The notes beneath the pieces are model-generated. The model saw nothing but the letters and a program-made list of their open reading frames with translations. It made no database searches and was not told the DNA's origin. This document shows, piece after piece, positions 10,879-19,126 of a stretch of 64,000 nt of DNA (position 1 is its first letter; every line of letters starts with the position of its first letter). The position numbers were made by a program, and so were the translations under genes. Origin of the DNA: RPQJ01 sp046347155 (lineage in GTDB: Bacteria; Pseudomonadota; Gammaproteobacteria; Steroidobacterales; Steroidobacteraceae); contig JAXMGT010000001.1 of assembly GCA_046347155.1 (NCBI GenBank), positions 1,302,001-1,366,000 of the forward strand, written 5' to 3'.

Positions 10879-11766
10879 TCAGTGGCGCCGGGTGCACAGC
10901 CAGTCGGCCAGCCCGGCCAGTGGTCCACCGACCCAGCCTTCGCGGGCCAGGATGGCCCCGGCCGCGGCGTGCAGTTCGGCGACCCGGGCGCGGGCAGCCG
11001 GGAGACCGGCCACGGCGGGGTAGGTGGGCATGTCCCGGGCCTCGTCGCTGCCGACCGGCTTGCCGATCAGCGCGGCGTCGCCCTCAATGTCGAGGATGTC
11101 GTCCTGGACCTGGAATGCGAGGCCCACGAGCGTCGCGAACTCGTCGAGGGCCAGGACGACCCCATCCGGCCGGCCGGCCGCGTGCGCCGCCATCAGCACG
11201 CTCGCGCGGATCAGCGCACCGGTCTTCAGCGCGTGGACCTGCTCGATCTCCGGCAGTGACAGCCGACGGCCTTCGGCCGCGAGGTCGAGGGCCTGACCGC
11301 CGGCCATGCCGGCCGTGCCGCTCGCGGCGGCGAGCGTGGCGATCATCCGGACGCGGCTCCGGTCGTCGGGGATGCCCGGGTGGTCGGCCAGCACCTGGAA
11401 CGCGAGCACCTGCAGCGAGTCCCCGGCCAGGATGGCGGTCGCCTCGTCAAAGGCACGGTGGCAGGTCGGGCGGCCGCGACGCAGGTCGTCGTCGTCCATC
11501 GCCGGGAGGTCGTCGTGCACGAGCGAATAGGCGTGGATCAGTTCGACGGCGCAGGCCGCGGCGTCGACCCGCTCGAGCGGCAGGTCGAGTGTCTCGGCGG
11601 TTGCGTAGACGAGCGCCGGCCGGATCCGCTTGCCCGGTCCGAGCACCGCATAGCGCTGCGCGGCGTGCAGGCGGCCGGGCACCCGGGTGTCGGGCGGCAG
11701 CCAGCGTTCGAGCTCTCGCTCGACGCGGCCGCGCCAGCGGTCGAGGCGCGTCGTGAGGTCCGTCAC
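10879..11766 (-). CDS. ispA: Farnesyl (short-chain polyprenyl) diphosphate synthase
   Basis: Condenses isopentenyl diphosphate with allylic diphosphates to geranyl and farnesyl diphosphate. The 295-residue protein contains both aspartate-rich motifs: the first in LVHDDLPAMDDDD and the second in FQVQDDILDIEGD. It also has PGKRIRPAL near residue 47. The start is GTG at 11766, overlapping the xseB stop by 4 nt (GTGA). The order xseB-ispA-dxs is a standard gammaproteobacterial isoprenoid cluster. Confidence 0.95.
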   Translation of the reverse strand: MTDLTTRLDRWRGRVERELERWLPPDTRVPGRLHAAQRYAVLGPGKRIRPALVYATAETLDLPLERVDAAACAVELIHAYSLVHDDLPAMDDDDLRRGRPTCHRAFDEATAILAGDSLQVLAFQVLADHPGIPDDRSRVRMIATLAAASGTAGMAGGQALDLAAEGRRLSLPEIEQVHALKTGALIRASVLMAAHAAGRPDGVVLALDEFATLVGLAFQVQDDILDIEGDAALIGKPVGSDEARDMPTYPAVAGLPAARARVAELHAAAGAILAREGWVGGPLAGLADWLCTRRH

Positions 11767-12014
11767 CGGGCTGACTCTTCCTCGTCCTCGAACGGCGCCG
11801 GATCCGCGTCCGGCGTCTTGCGGAGCAGGATCTCGACGCGCTGTTCGGCGGCCTTGAGCGAGGCCTGGCAGTTGCGTGCGAGCTCGATGCCGCGCTCGAA
11901 CTGGCGCAGCGCGTCCTCGAGCGGCAATTCGCCGTGCTCGAGCTTCTCGACCACGCCTTCGAGCTCGGCGAGCGCCTGTTCGAAGTCGACGGCCTTGGCT
12001 TTCTTGCTGGTCAC
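11763..12014 (-). CDS. xseB: Exodeoxyribonuclease VII small subunit
   Basis: Small helical subunit of exonuclease VII, which degrades single-stranded DNA with XseA. The product is 83 residues, with the signature DFEQALAELEGVVEKLE and the following helix DALRQFERGIELARNCQ. The GTG at 12014 is preferred because GGAG lies 6 nt upstream; an ATG ten codons further up (12044) is possible. It is the first gene of the minus-strand isoprenoid operon. xseA is not in the window. Confidence 0.93.
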   Translation of the reverse strand: MTSKKAKAVDFEQALAELEGVVEKLEHGELPLEDALRQFERGIELARNCQASLKAAEQRVEILLRKTPDADPAPFEDEEESAR

Positions 12015-12124
12015 GGGTCTCTCCGGGGCGGGCAAGCCTCGCACGGGGTCGGGCAGGGGTCAACGCGCGGCCCGGTCCATACGCGTAGCCCCGCATCGCC
12101 AGTGCGGCAGTGCCCGTGCGATCG

Positions 12125-12153
12125 TTGACTTGGCACCGGCCGCGACCTAAATT
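12125..12153 (+). promoter_or_regulatory. Strong sigma-70 promoter for the rubrerythrin cluster
   Basis: TTGACT at 12125-12130 and TAAATT at 12148-12153 are separated by exactly 17 nt. This is one of the best consensus promoters in the window. Transcription would start near 12160, immediately before a palindrome. Confidence 0.65.
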
Positions 12154-12162
12154 GCGGCTTCG

Positions 12163-12177
12163 TTGGACTGAGTCTAA
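12163..12177. promoter_or_regulatory. Palindromic operator candidate downstream of the rubrerythrin promoter
   Basis: TTGGACTGAGTCTAA is an inverted repeat centred on G12170, with six of seven base pairs matching (TTgGACT / AGTCtAA). It overlaps the predicted start of transcription, where a repressor would block initiation. GACT/AGTC half-sites resemble those of Rrf2/IscR-type iron-sulfur regulators, but the spacing differs, so the regulator is unknown. Confidence 0.45.
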
Positions 12178-12218
12178 TACATGCTCGTTGCACCGAGCGA
12201 GACCGCTGGAGGCCATCC

Positions 12219-12635
<417 letters not shown>

Positions 12636-12669
12636 TCCGCCGCTGACCCATCGTCGGCACGACGTGAAG

Positions 12670-12697
12670 AGGGCGGGCCCGGCGGGTCCGCCCTTTT
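12670..12697 (+). terminator. Rho-independent terminator after rubrerythrin
   Basis: An 11-bp stem (12670-12680 with 12684-12694, one G-T pair), a GGC loop and a TTTT tail. It lies between rubrerythrin and the iron-sulfur gene, so it probably attenuates rather than separates the unit. Confidence 0.75.
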
Positions 12698-12745
12698 CGT
12701 TCGGGGCGCGCCGGGCCGAGCCCGGCGACTCACCAGGAGCAGGCC

Positions 12746-14101
12746 ATGGCTGAAGACACACGCACGTCGCCCACCGGCGAGGGCAGCCTCGCCGCGCCCA
12801 CCCGACACCCGATCGCCTGGCGCGACCCGGAGTTCTACGACGAGACCGCGCTGTTCACCGAGCTGCACCGGGTCTACGACCTGTGCCACGGCTGCCGCCG
12901 TTGCTTCAGCCTGTGCAACTCGTTCCCGCTGCTGTTCGACGCGATCGACGCCAGCCCGACCGGCGAACTCGACGGCGTGGACCGCAAGGTCTACTGGGAG
13001 GTGGCCGAGCACTGCTACCTCTGCGACATGTGCTACCTGACGAAGTGCCCGTACGTGCCGCCGCACCCGTGGAACATCGACTTCCCGCACCTGATGCTGC
13101 GTGCGAAGGCCGTAAGGTTCCGCAACGAGGGCACGAGCCTGCGCAACAGGGTGCTCGCGTCCACCGACACGGTCGGCTCCATCGCGGGGATACCGGTGGT
13201 CGCCCAGGCCGTGAACCTCGTGAACCGCACGCGCTTCGGCCGTTCGATGCTCGAGAAGACGATGGGCGTGCACCCGACCGCGCCGGTGCCCGAGTACCAC
13301 AGCGACACCGGTCGAAAGCGGGTCGCCCGCGGGGACCGGCCCGGGCTCGAGGTCCGCGCGACCGCCGAGACCCGCGGACGCGTCGCGATGTTCGCGACCT
13401 GCTACTGCAACCGGAACGAGCCCGACATCGACGCGGACCTCGCAGCCGTGTTCCGGCACAACGGCATCCCGGTGAGCGTCGTGCCGCAGGAGCGCTGCTG
13501 CGGCATGCCGAAACTCGAGCTCGGCGACCTCGAATCGGTCGAACGCGCAAAGGAGGTCAACATTCCTGCTCTCGCCGCACTCGTCGATCAGGGCCACGAC
13601 ATCGTCGCCCCGATCCCGTCCTGCGTGCTGATGTTCAAGCAGGAACTGCCGCTCATGTTCCCGGACGACGCGCTCGTGGCGAAGGTCCGCGCCGCGATGT
13701 TCGACCCGTTCGAGTACCTGATGCTGCGTCACAAGGCGGGGCTGCTGCGCACCGACTTCGTCCGGCAGCTCGGCAAGGTGAGCTACCACGTGCCGTGCCA
13801 CCTGCGCGTGCAGAACCTCGGCCTCAAGACCCGCGACGTGCTCGCGCTGATCCCGGGCACGCAGGTCGAGCCGATCGAGCGCTGCTCCGGCCACAACGGC
13901 ACCTACGGCGTGAAGAAGGAGTACCGTGAGACGTCGCTGAAGATCGGCCGGCCGGTGTTCAGCAAGGTGAAGCAGGCGACGCCCGACCATTACTCGAGCG
14001 ACTGCCCGATGGCCGGCCACCAGATCGAGTCGGGGCTCGAGCCGGGTTCGCCGCCGCCGACGCACCCGCTCACGCTGCTGCGCATGGCGTACGGCCTGTG
14101 A
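12746..14101 (+). CDS. Heterodisulfide reductase / GlpC-like iron-sulfur protein
   Basis: A 451-residue cytoplasmic protein of the HdrB/HdrC-GlpC superfamily. The N-terminal third has two cysteine clusters, CHGCRRCFSLC and CYLCDMCYLTKC, each fitting a 4Fe-4S site. The C-terminal part has two CCG-type domains (ERCCGMPKLELG and PCHLRVQNLG with ERCSGHNG) that in relatives bind a special 4Fe-4S cluster or a heme/flavin partner. There is no membrane segment. Genes of this type recur between rubrerythrin and DUF3501 genes in Proteobacteria, and it probably carries electrons to the rubrerythrin. Start ATG at 12746 follows an AGGAGCAGGCC ribosome site. Confidence 0.85.
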   Translation: MAEDTRTSPTGEGSLAAPTRHPIAWRDPEFYDETALFTELHRVYDLCHGCRRCFSLCNSFPLLFDAIDASPTGELDGVDRKVYWEVAEHCYLCDMCYLTKCPYVPPHPWNIDFPHLMLRAKAVRFRNEGTSLRNRVLASTDTVGSIAGIPVVAQAVNLVNRTRFGRSMLEKTMGVHPTAPVPEYHSDTGRKRVARGDRPGLEVRATAETRGRVAMFATCYCNRNEPDIDADLAAVFRHNGIPVSVVPQERCCGMPKLELGDLESVERAKEVNIPALAALVDQGHDIVAPIPSCVLMFKQELPLMFPDDALVAKVRAAMFDPFEYLMLRHKAGLLRTDFVRQLGKVSYHVPCHLRVQNLGLKTRDVLALIPGTQVEPIERCSGHNGTYGVKKEYRETSLKIGRPVFSKVKQATPDHYSSDCPMAGHQIESGLEPGSPPPTHPLTLLRMAYGL

Positions 14102-14123
14102 CGCCCCACGCGAGGATCCGCCG

Positions 14124-14729
14124 ATGATGACCGCGACGACCGCCCGGGGCCGGCTCGCCCCGACCGACCTGATGGGGCTCGAGCAGTACGCCCGCGAGCG
14201 CTCGGCCTTCCGCGCCCGCGTGCTCGCCCACAAGCGCGGCCGGACGCTGCAGTGCGGGCCGAACGCCACCTGGTGTTTCGAGGACCGCCTGACCGTGCAG
14301 TACCAGGTGCAGGAGATGCTGCGCATCGAGCGCATCTTCGAGCCCGGCGGTATCCAGGACGAGCTCGACGCCTACAACCCGCTGATACCTGACGGCACGA
14401 ACTGGAAGGCGACGCTGCTCGTCGAGTTCCCGGACGTCGAGGAGCGCCGCGTCGCGCTCGCGCGGCTCAAGGGTATCGAGGACCGTTGCTGGGTGCAGGT
14501 GGCCGGGCTCCCGCGCGTTTACGCGCTCGCGGACGAGGACCTCGAGCGGGAGAACGACGAGAAGACCTCGGCCGTGCACTTCCTGCGCTTCGAACTTCCA
14601 CCGGCCGCGGTGACTGCGGCGAAGGCGGGCGCCGCGATCTCGATCGGGATGGACCACGAGTACTACCGGCACGCGATCGAGCCGCTGCCGGAGGCCTCGC
14701 GCGCGTCGCTGGCGGCGGACCTCGGCTGA
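14124..14729 (+). CDS. DUF3501 family protein
   Basis: A 201-residue cytoplasmic protein of unknown function. It matches the pattern of the DUF3501 family: LMGLEQYARERSAFRARVLAHK near the N-terminus, then a conserved middle with CFEDRLTVQYQVQEMLRIE and DELDAYNPLIPDGTNWKATL, and a C-terminal FELPPAAVTAAKAG segment followed by GMDHEYYRH. No metal-binding cysteine pair is evident. It lies 22 bp after the iron-sulfur gene in the same unit. Family membership rests on remembered patterns, while the genomic pairing with rubrerythrin is what links it to peroxide defence. An alternative ATG one codon later exists. Confidence 0.8.
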   Translation: MMTATTARGRLAPTDLMGLEQYARERSAFRARVLAHKRGRTLQCGPNATWCFEDRLTVQYQVQEMLRIERIFEPGGIQDELDAYNPLIPDGTNWKATLLVEFPDVEERRVALARLKGIEDRCWVQVAGLPRVYALADEDLERENDEKTSAVHFLRFELPPAAVTAAKAGAAISIGMDHEYYRHAIEPLPEASRASLAADLG

Positions 14730-14864
14730 CGCCGCGGGCCCGGACGCTGCCACCGTCAGCGCCGCTGCACCCGGCAACTTCGTCCTGTAGCCGCGTCCCG
14801 GGACTGCGCGCACCCGGGTCGTCCGGCGGCGGGGGCACCCACCCGAGCATCGGCGTATTCACGC

Positions 14865-14880
14865 TGCTATCATCCGCGCG
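14865..14880 (+). promoter_or_regulatory. Candidate extended -10 promoter for parE-parC
   Basis: TGcTATCAT at 14865-14873 is an extended -10 hexamer, followed by a CCGCGCG discriminator. It lies 45 bp before the parE start, in a 189-bp gap with no other feature. Confidence 0.45.
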
Positions 14881-14918
14881 CCTTCGATCACCCACGCGAG
14901 CACGCGGATCCGCCAACG

Positions 14919-16850
14919 ATGAGCCAGTCCTACACCGCCCAGGACATCGAGGTCCTGAGCGGACTCGAACCGGTCCGGCGCCGGCCCGGCATGTACACCG
15001 ACACGAGCCGGCCGAATCACCTCGCGCACGAGGTGATCGACAACAGCGTCGACGAGGCCCTCGCCGGGCACTGCAGCCGGATCGACGTGACCGTCTACAA
15101 GGACGGCTCGCTCGAGGTCGTGGACGACGGCCGTGGCATGCCGGTGGACATCCACCCGAAGGAAAAGGTGAGCGGCGTCGAGCTGATCCTCACGCGCCTG
15201 CACGCGGGCGGCAAGTTCTCGGCGGATTCGGGCTACAAGTTCTCGGGCGGCCTGCACGGCGTCGGCGTGTCGGTCGTGAATGCGCTGTCCGCACACCTCG
15301 AGTGCTGGGTGCGGCGCGGGGGCAAGGAATACAACATCTCGTTCAAGAACGGGAAGGTCCATTCGAAGCTCGAGGTAGTGGGCGAGGTCGGCGCGCGCAG
15401 CACCGGGACGACCGTGCGCTTCTGGCCGGACACCTCGTTCTTCGACAGCCCGGACTTCGCGATCCCGAAGCTCAAGCACGTGCTCAAGGCCAAGGCGGTG
15501 CTGTGCCCGGGCCTCAAGGTGCGCTTCCTTCACGAGAAGACCGGCGAGAAGGAAGAGTGGTTGTACACGGAAGGGCTCGGGCAGTACCTGCGCGAGTCGC
15601 TCGAGGCCGGTGAGTTCCTGCCGGACGAGCCGTACACGGGCGCCGTGCAGGGCGAGGTCGAGGGCGTCGACTGGGCCGTCGTCTGGCGCACGGACGACAG
15701 TGCGCGCTTCGAGGAGAGCTACGTCAACCTGATCCCGACCGCGCAGGGCGGGACCCACGTGAACGGGTTCCGGCTCGGGCTCACCGAGGCCGTGCGCGAG
15801 TTCTGCGAGTTCAGGAACCTGCTGCCACGCGGCCTCAAGCTCGCCCCGGAGGACGTCTGGGACGACACGAGCTACGTGCTCTCGATGAAGATGCGCGACC
15901 CGCAGTTCGCGGGCCAGACGAAGGAGCGCCTCTCGTCGCGCGAGCCGGCCGCCTTCGTCTCGGGCATCGTCAAGGACCAGCTCGGGCTGTGGCTCGCCCA
16001 GCACCCGGAGCAGGGCGAGAGGATCGCCCAGCTTGCGATCGGCAACGCGCAGACCCGCCTGAAGGCCAGCCAGAAGGTTGCGCGCAAGCGCGTCGTGAGC
16101 GGCCCGGCACTGCCCGGAAAGCTCGCCGACTGCACGAGCCAGGACCCGAAGCGCGCGGAACTCTTCCTGGTCGAGGGCGACTCGGCCGGCGGGTCCGCCA
16201 AGCAGGCCCGCGACCGCGAGTTCCAGGCGGTGATGCCCCTGCGTGGCAAGATATTGAACACCTGGGAGGTGGACGCGGGCGAGGTGCTGTCGTCGCAGGA
16301 AGTGCACGACATCACGGTCGCGATCGGCGTCGACCCGGGCGCCGCGGACATCTCGAACCTCCGCTACGGGAAGATCTGCATCCTGGCGGACGCGGACTCC
16401 GACGGCATGCACATCGCGACGCTGCTGTGCGCGCTGTTCCTGCGCCACTTCCGGCCACTGGTACTCGCCGGGCACGTCCATGTCGCGATGCCGCCCCTGT
16501 ACCGGATCGACTTCGGCAAGAACGTCGAGTACGCGCTCGACGACGCCGAGCGCAACGGCATCCTGGAGCGGATCCGCGCCGAGAACCCGCGCACCCGGCC
16601 GGTGGTCACGCGGTTCAAGGGTCTCGGCGAGATGAACCCGCTGCAGCTCCGGGAAACGACGATGGCGAAGGAGACGCGCCGGCTCGTGCAGCTCACGGTG
16701 GATGCGCAGGACCGTGCGGACCAGGTGATGGACATGCTGCTCGCGAAGAAGCGCGCGTCCGACCGTCGCGAATGGCTCGAGACGAAGGGCAACCTCGCGT
16801 CCGCCGTCGCGCCGGTCGAGGGCGGCGCGCCCGGCGACGGGAACGAATGA
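14919..16850 (+). CDS. parE: DNA topoisomerase IV subunit B
   Basis: ATPase subunit of topoisomerase IV, which decatenates daughter chromosomes. The 643-residue protein has the GHKL ATPase domain (VIDNSVDEALAGH, VVDDGRGMPVDIH, SGGLHGVGVSVVNALS) and the TOPRIM motifs LVEGDSAGGSAKQARDR and LADADSDGMHI. The C-terminal end has the QLRETTMAKETRRL segment. ParE rather than GyrB is indicated by the adjoining parC and the ParE-type IHPKEKVSGVELILTRLHAG. The stop overlaps the parC start by 4 nt (ATGA). Confidence 0.96.
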   Translation: MSQSYTAQDIEVLSGLEPVRRRPGMYTDTSRPNHLAHEVIDNSVDEALAGHCSRIDVTVYKDGSLEVVDDGRGMPVDIHPKEKVSGVELILTRLHAGGKFSADSGYKFSGGLHGVGVSVVNALSAHLECWVRRGGKEYNISFKNGKVHSKLEVVGEVGARSTGTTVRFWPDTSFFDSPDFAIPKLKHVLKAKAVLCPGLKVRFLHEKTGEKEEWLYTEGLGQYLRESLEAGEFLPDEPYTGAVQGEVEGVDWAVVWRTDDSARFEESYVNLIPTAQGGTHVNGFRLGLTEAVREFCEFRNLLPRGLKLAPEDVWDDTSYVLSMKMRDPQFAGQTKERLSSREPAAFVSGIVKDQLGLWLAQHPEQGERIAQLAIGNAQTRLKASQKVARKRVVSGPALPGKLADCTSQDPKRAELFLVEGDSAGGSAKQARDREFQAVMPLRGKILNTWEVDAGEVLSSQEVHDITVAIGVDPGAADISNLRYGKICILADADSDGMHIATLLCALFLRHFRPLVLAGHVHVAMPPLYRIDFGKNVEYALDDAERNGILERIRAENPRTRPVVTRFKGLGEMNPLQLRETTMAKETRRLVQLTVDAQDRADQVMDMLLAKKRASDRREWLETKGNLASAVAPVEGGAPGDGNE

Positions 16851-19126
16851 CGATGGGCAAGTCGAAGGACACGGACCAGGCCACGCTCGACTTCGAGGGG
16901 GTCGAGCGCGAACCGCTGCGCAGCTTCACCGAGCGCGCGTACCTCGAGTATTCGATGTACGTGATCCTCGACCGCGCGCTGCCGCACGTGGGCGACGGGC
17001 TGAAGCCCGTGCAGCGGCGGATCATCTACGCGATGAGCGAGCTCGGGCTCGCGGCCGGGGCGAAACACAAGAAGTCAGCCCGCACGGTCGGCGACGTGAT
17101 CGGCAAGTTCCACCCGCACGGCGACTCGGCCTGCTACGAGGCGATGGTGCTGATGGCCCAGCCGTTCTCGTACCGGTACCCCATCGTGGACGGGCAGGGC
17201 AACTTCGGTTCGCCGGACGACCCGAAGTCGTTCGCGGCCATGCGCTACACGGAGTCGAAGCTCACCCGTTATGCCGAGGTGCTGCTGTCTGAACTCGGGC
17301 AGGGCACCGTCGACTGGCAGCCGAACTTCGACGGCTCGCTCGAGGAACCCGCGCTGCTCCCGGCCCGGCTGCCGAACCTGCTGCTGAACGGCGCGACCGG
17401 CATTGCGGTCGGCATGGCGACGGACATCCCGCCCCACAACCTCGGCGAGGTCGCGGCCGCGTGCGTGCGACTGCTCGACGAGCCGAAGGCGACGGTCGCC
17501 CAGCTTTGCGAGCACATCCAGGGACCGGACCTCCCGACCGGCGGGCAGATCATCACGCCGCGCACCGAACTGCTCGCGATCTACGAGTCGGGCAATGGCA
17601 CGTTCCGCGCCCGGGCCCGCTACGAGGTCGAGGACGGGGAGATCGTCGTCACCGAGCTCCCGTACCAGGTGTCCGGGGCCAAGGTGCTCGAGCAGATCGC
17701 CGCGCAGATGCGCGCGAAGAAGCTGCCGATGGTCGAGGACCTGCGTGACGAATCCGACCACGAGCACCCGACCCGGCTCGTGATCACGCCGCGCTCGAAC
17801 CGCGTCGACACGGACCAGGTGATGGCCCACCTGTTCGCGACGACGGACCTCGAGCGCACGTACCGGGTCAACCTGAACGTGATCGCGCGCGATGGCCGCC
17901 CGCGGGTGATGGGGCTCAGGGCCCTGCTCGAGGAATGGCTCTCGTACCGGATCGACACGGTCACGCGCCGGCTGCAGTTCCGGCTGGAGAAGGTGAATTC
18001 CAGGCTGCACATCCTGGACGGCCTGCTGATCGCGTTCCTGAACCTCGACGAGGTGATCCGGATCGTCCGCACCGAGGACGAACCGAAGGCGGCACTGATC
18101 GCGCGCTTCGGGCTGACGGAGGTCCAGGCCGAGGCGATCCTCGAGACCAAGCTGCGACATCTCGCGCGGCTCGAGGAGATGAAGATCCGTGGCGAGCAGG
18201 CCGAACTCGCCGCGGAGCGCGAGCAGCTCGAGAAGCTGCTCGGCAGCAAGGCGAAACTGAAGAAGCTCGTGCGCGAGGAGATCCTCGCCGACGCCGCGAA
18301 ATACGGCGACGCCCGCCGGAGCCGCCTCGTCGAGGCGGCGGTCGTCGCGCAGGCGATCGACGAGACCGAACTCGTCGCGAGCGAACCGGTCACCGTCGTG
18401 CTTTCGAAGAGCGGGTGGGTGCGGCAGGCCAAGGGCCACGACATCGATCCGCGGGCACTCTCGTACAAGACCGGCGACGAATTCCGGGCGTGCGCGCGCG
18501 GGCGCAGCACGCAGCTCGCCGTGTTCGTCGACAGCACCGGGCGGGCCTACAGCCTGCTCGCCCACACGCTGCCGTCGGCCCGCGGGCAGGGCGAGCCGCT
18601 GTCGGGCCGCCTCGATCCGCCGGACGGCGCCACGTTCGCCGGCGTGCTGATCGGCGAGCCCGACGACCGTTGCGTGCTCGCGAGCAGCGCCGGGTACGGA
18701 TTCATCGCGAAGCTCGGCGATCTCCACAGCCGCAATCGCGCCGGCAAGGCCGCACTGAACGTGCCCGGGGGAGCGGTGGCGCTCGGGCCTGCGATGCTTG
18801 CCGCGGGCGACGGCGTCGTGCTCGCCGCGCTCAATTCGGAGGGGCGGCTCCTCTCGTTCCCGGCATCGGACCTGCCGGAGCTGCCGCGCGGCAAGGGCAA
18901 CAAGATCTTCGGGATCTCGACGAAGAAGTCGCTGGTCGAGCCGGAGTCACTGCTCGCGATCGCGACCGTGGCACCGGGCCAGACGTTGCGGCTCCTGATG
19001 GGCGACCGGCACATGAGCCTCACGCATCGCGAACTCGGCGACTACCGTGGCGAGCGTGGCCAGCGCGGGGCCGTGCTGCCGCGGGGCTGGCGCAAGGTCG
19101 ACGGGCTCGAGGTCGAGGGCGGCTAG
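16847..19126 (+). CDS. parC: DNA topoisomerase IV subunit A
   Basis: DNA cleavage and rejoining subunit of topoisomerase IV. The 759-residue protein contains the quinolone-resistance region GDVIGKFHPHGDSACYEAMV with the wild-type Ser and Glu, and the catalytic tyrosine in AAMRYTESKLTRYAE. It also has the coiled coil that follows LDGLLIAFLNLDEVIRIVR, and a C-terminal DNA-wrapping domain. The ATG at 16847 overlaps the parE stop; a second ATG two codons on (16853) is possible. Its TAG stop lies in the CTAG shared with the convergent gene. Confidence 0.96.
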   Translation: MTMGKSKDTDQATLDFEGVEREPLRSFTERAYLEYSMYVILDRALPHVGDGLKPVQRRIIYAMSELGLAAGAKHKKSARTVGDVIGKFHPHGDSACYEAMVLMAQPFSYRYPIVDGQGNFGSPDDPKSFAAMRYTESKLTRYAEVLLSELGQGTVDWQPNFDGSLEEPALLPARLPNLLLNGATGIAVGMATDIPPHNLGEVAAACVRLLDEPKATVAQLCEHIQGPDLPTGGQIITPRTELLAIYESGNGTFRARARYEVEDGEIVVTELPYQVSGAKVLEQIAAQMRAKKLPMVEDLRDESDHEHPTRLVITPRSNRVDTDQVMAHLFATTDLERTYRVNLNVIARDGRPRVMGLRALLEEWLSYRIDTVTRRLQFRLEKVNSRLHILDGLLIAFLNLDEVIRIVRTEDEPKAALIARFGLTEVQAEAILETKLRHLARLEEMKIRGEQAELAAEREQLEKLLGSKAKLKKLVREEILADAAKYGDARRSRLVEAAVVAQAIDETELVASEPVTVVLSKSGWVRQAKGHDIDPRALSYKTGDEFRACARGRSTQLAVFVDSTGRAYSLLAHTLPSARGQGEPLSGRLDPPDGATFAGVLIGEPDDRCVLASSAGYGFIAKLGDLHSRNRAGKAALNVPGGAVALGPAMLAAGDGVVLAALNSEGRLLSFPASDLPELPRGKGNKIFGISTKKSLVEPESLLAIATVAPGQTLRLLMGDRHMSLTHRELGDYRGERGQRGAVLPRGWRKVDGLEVEGG

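Noticed and set aside
9060..11756. Plus-strand frame of about 900 codons opposite dxs and ispA
   Set aside because: No motif, composition dominated by Arg, His, Asp and Ala; dxs and ispA are intact on the other strand.
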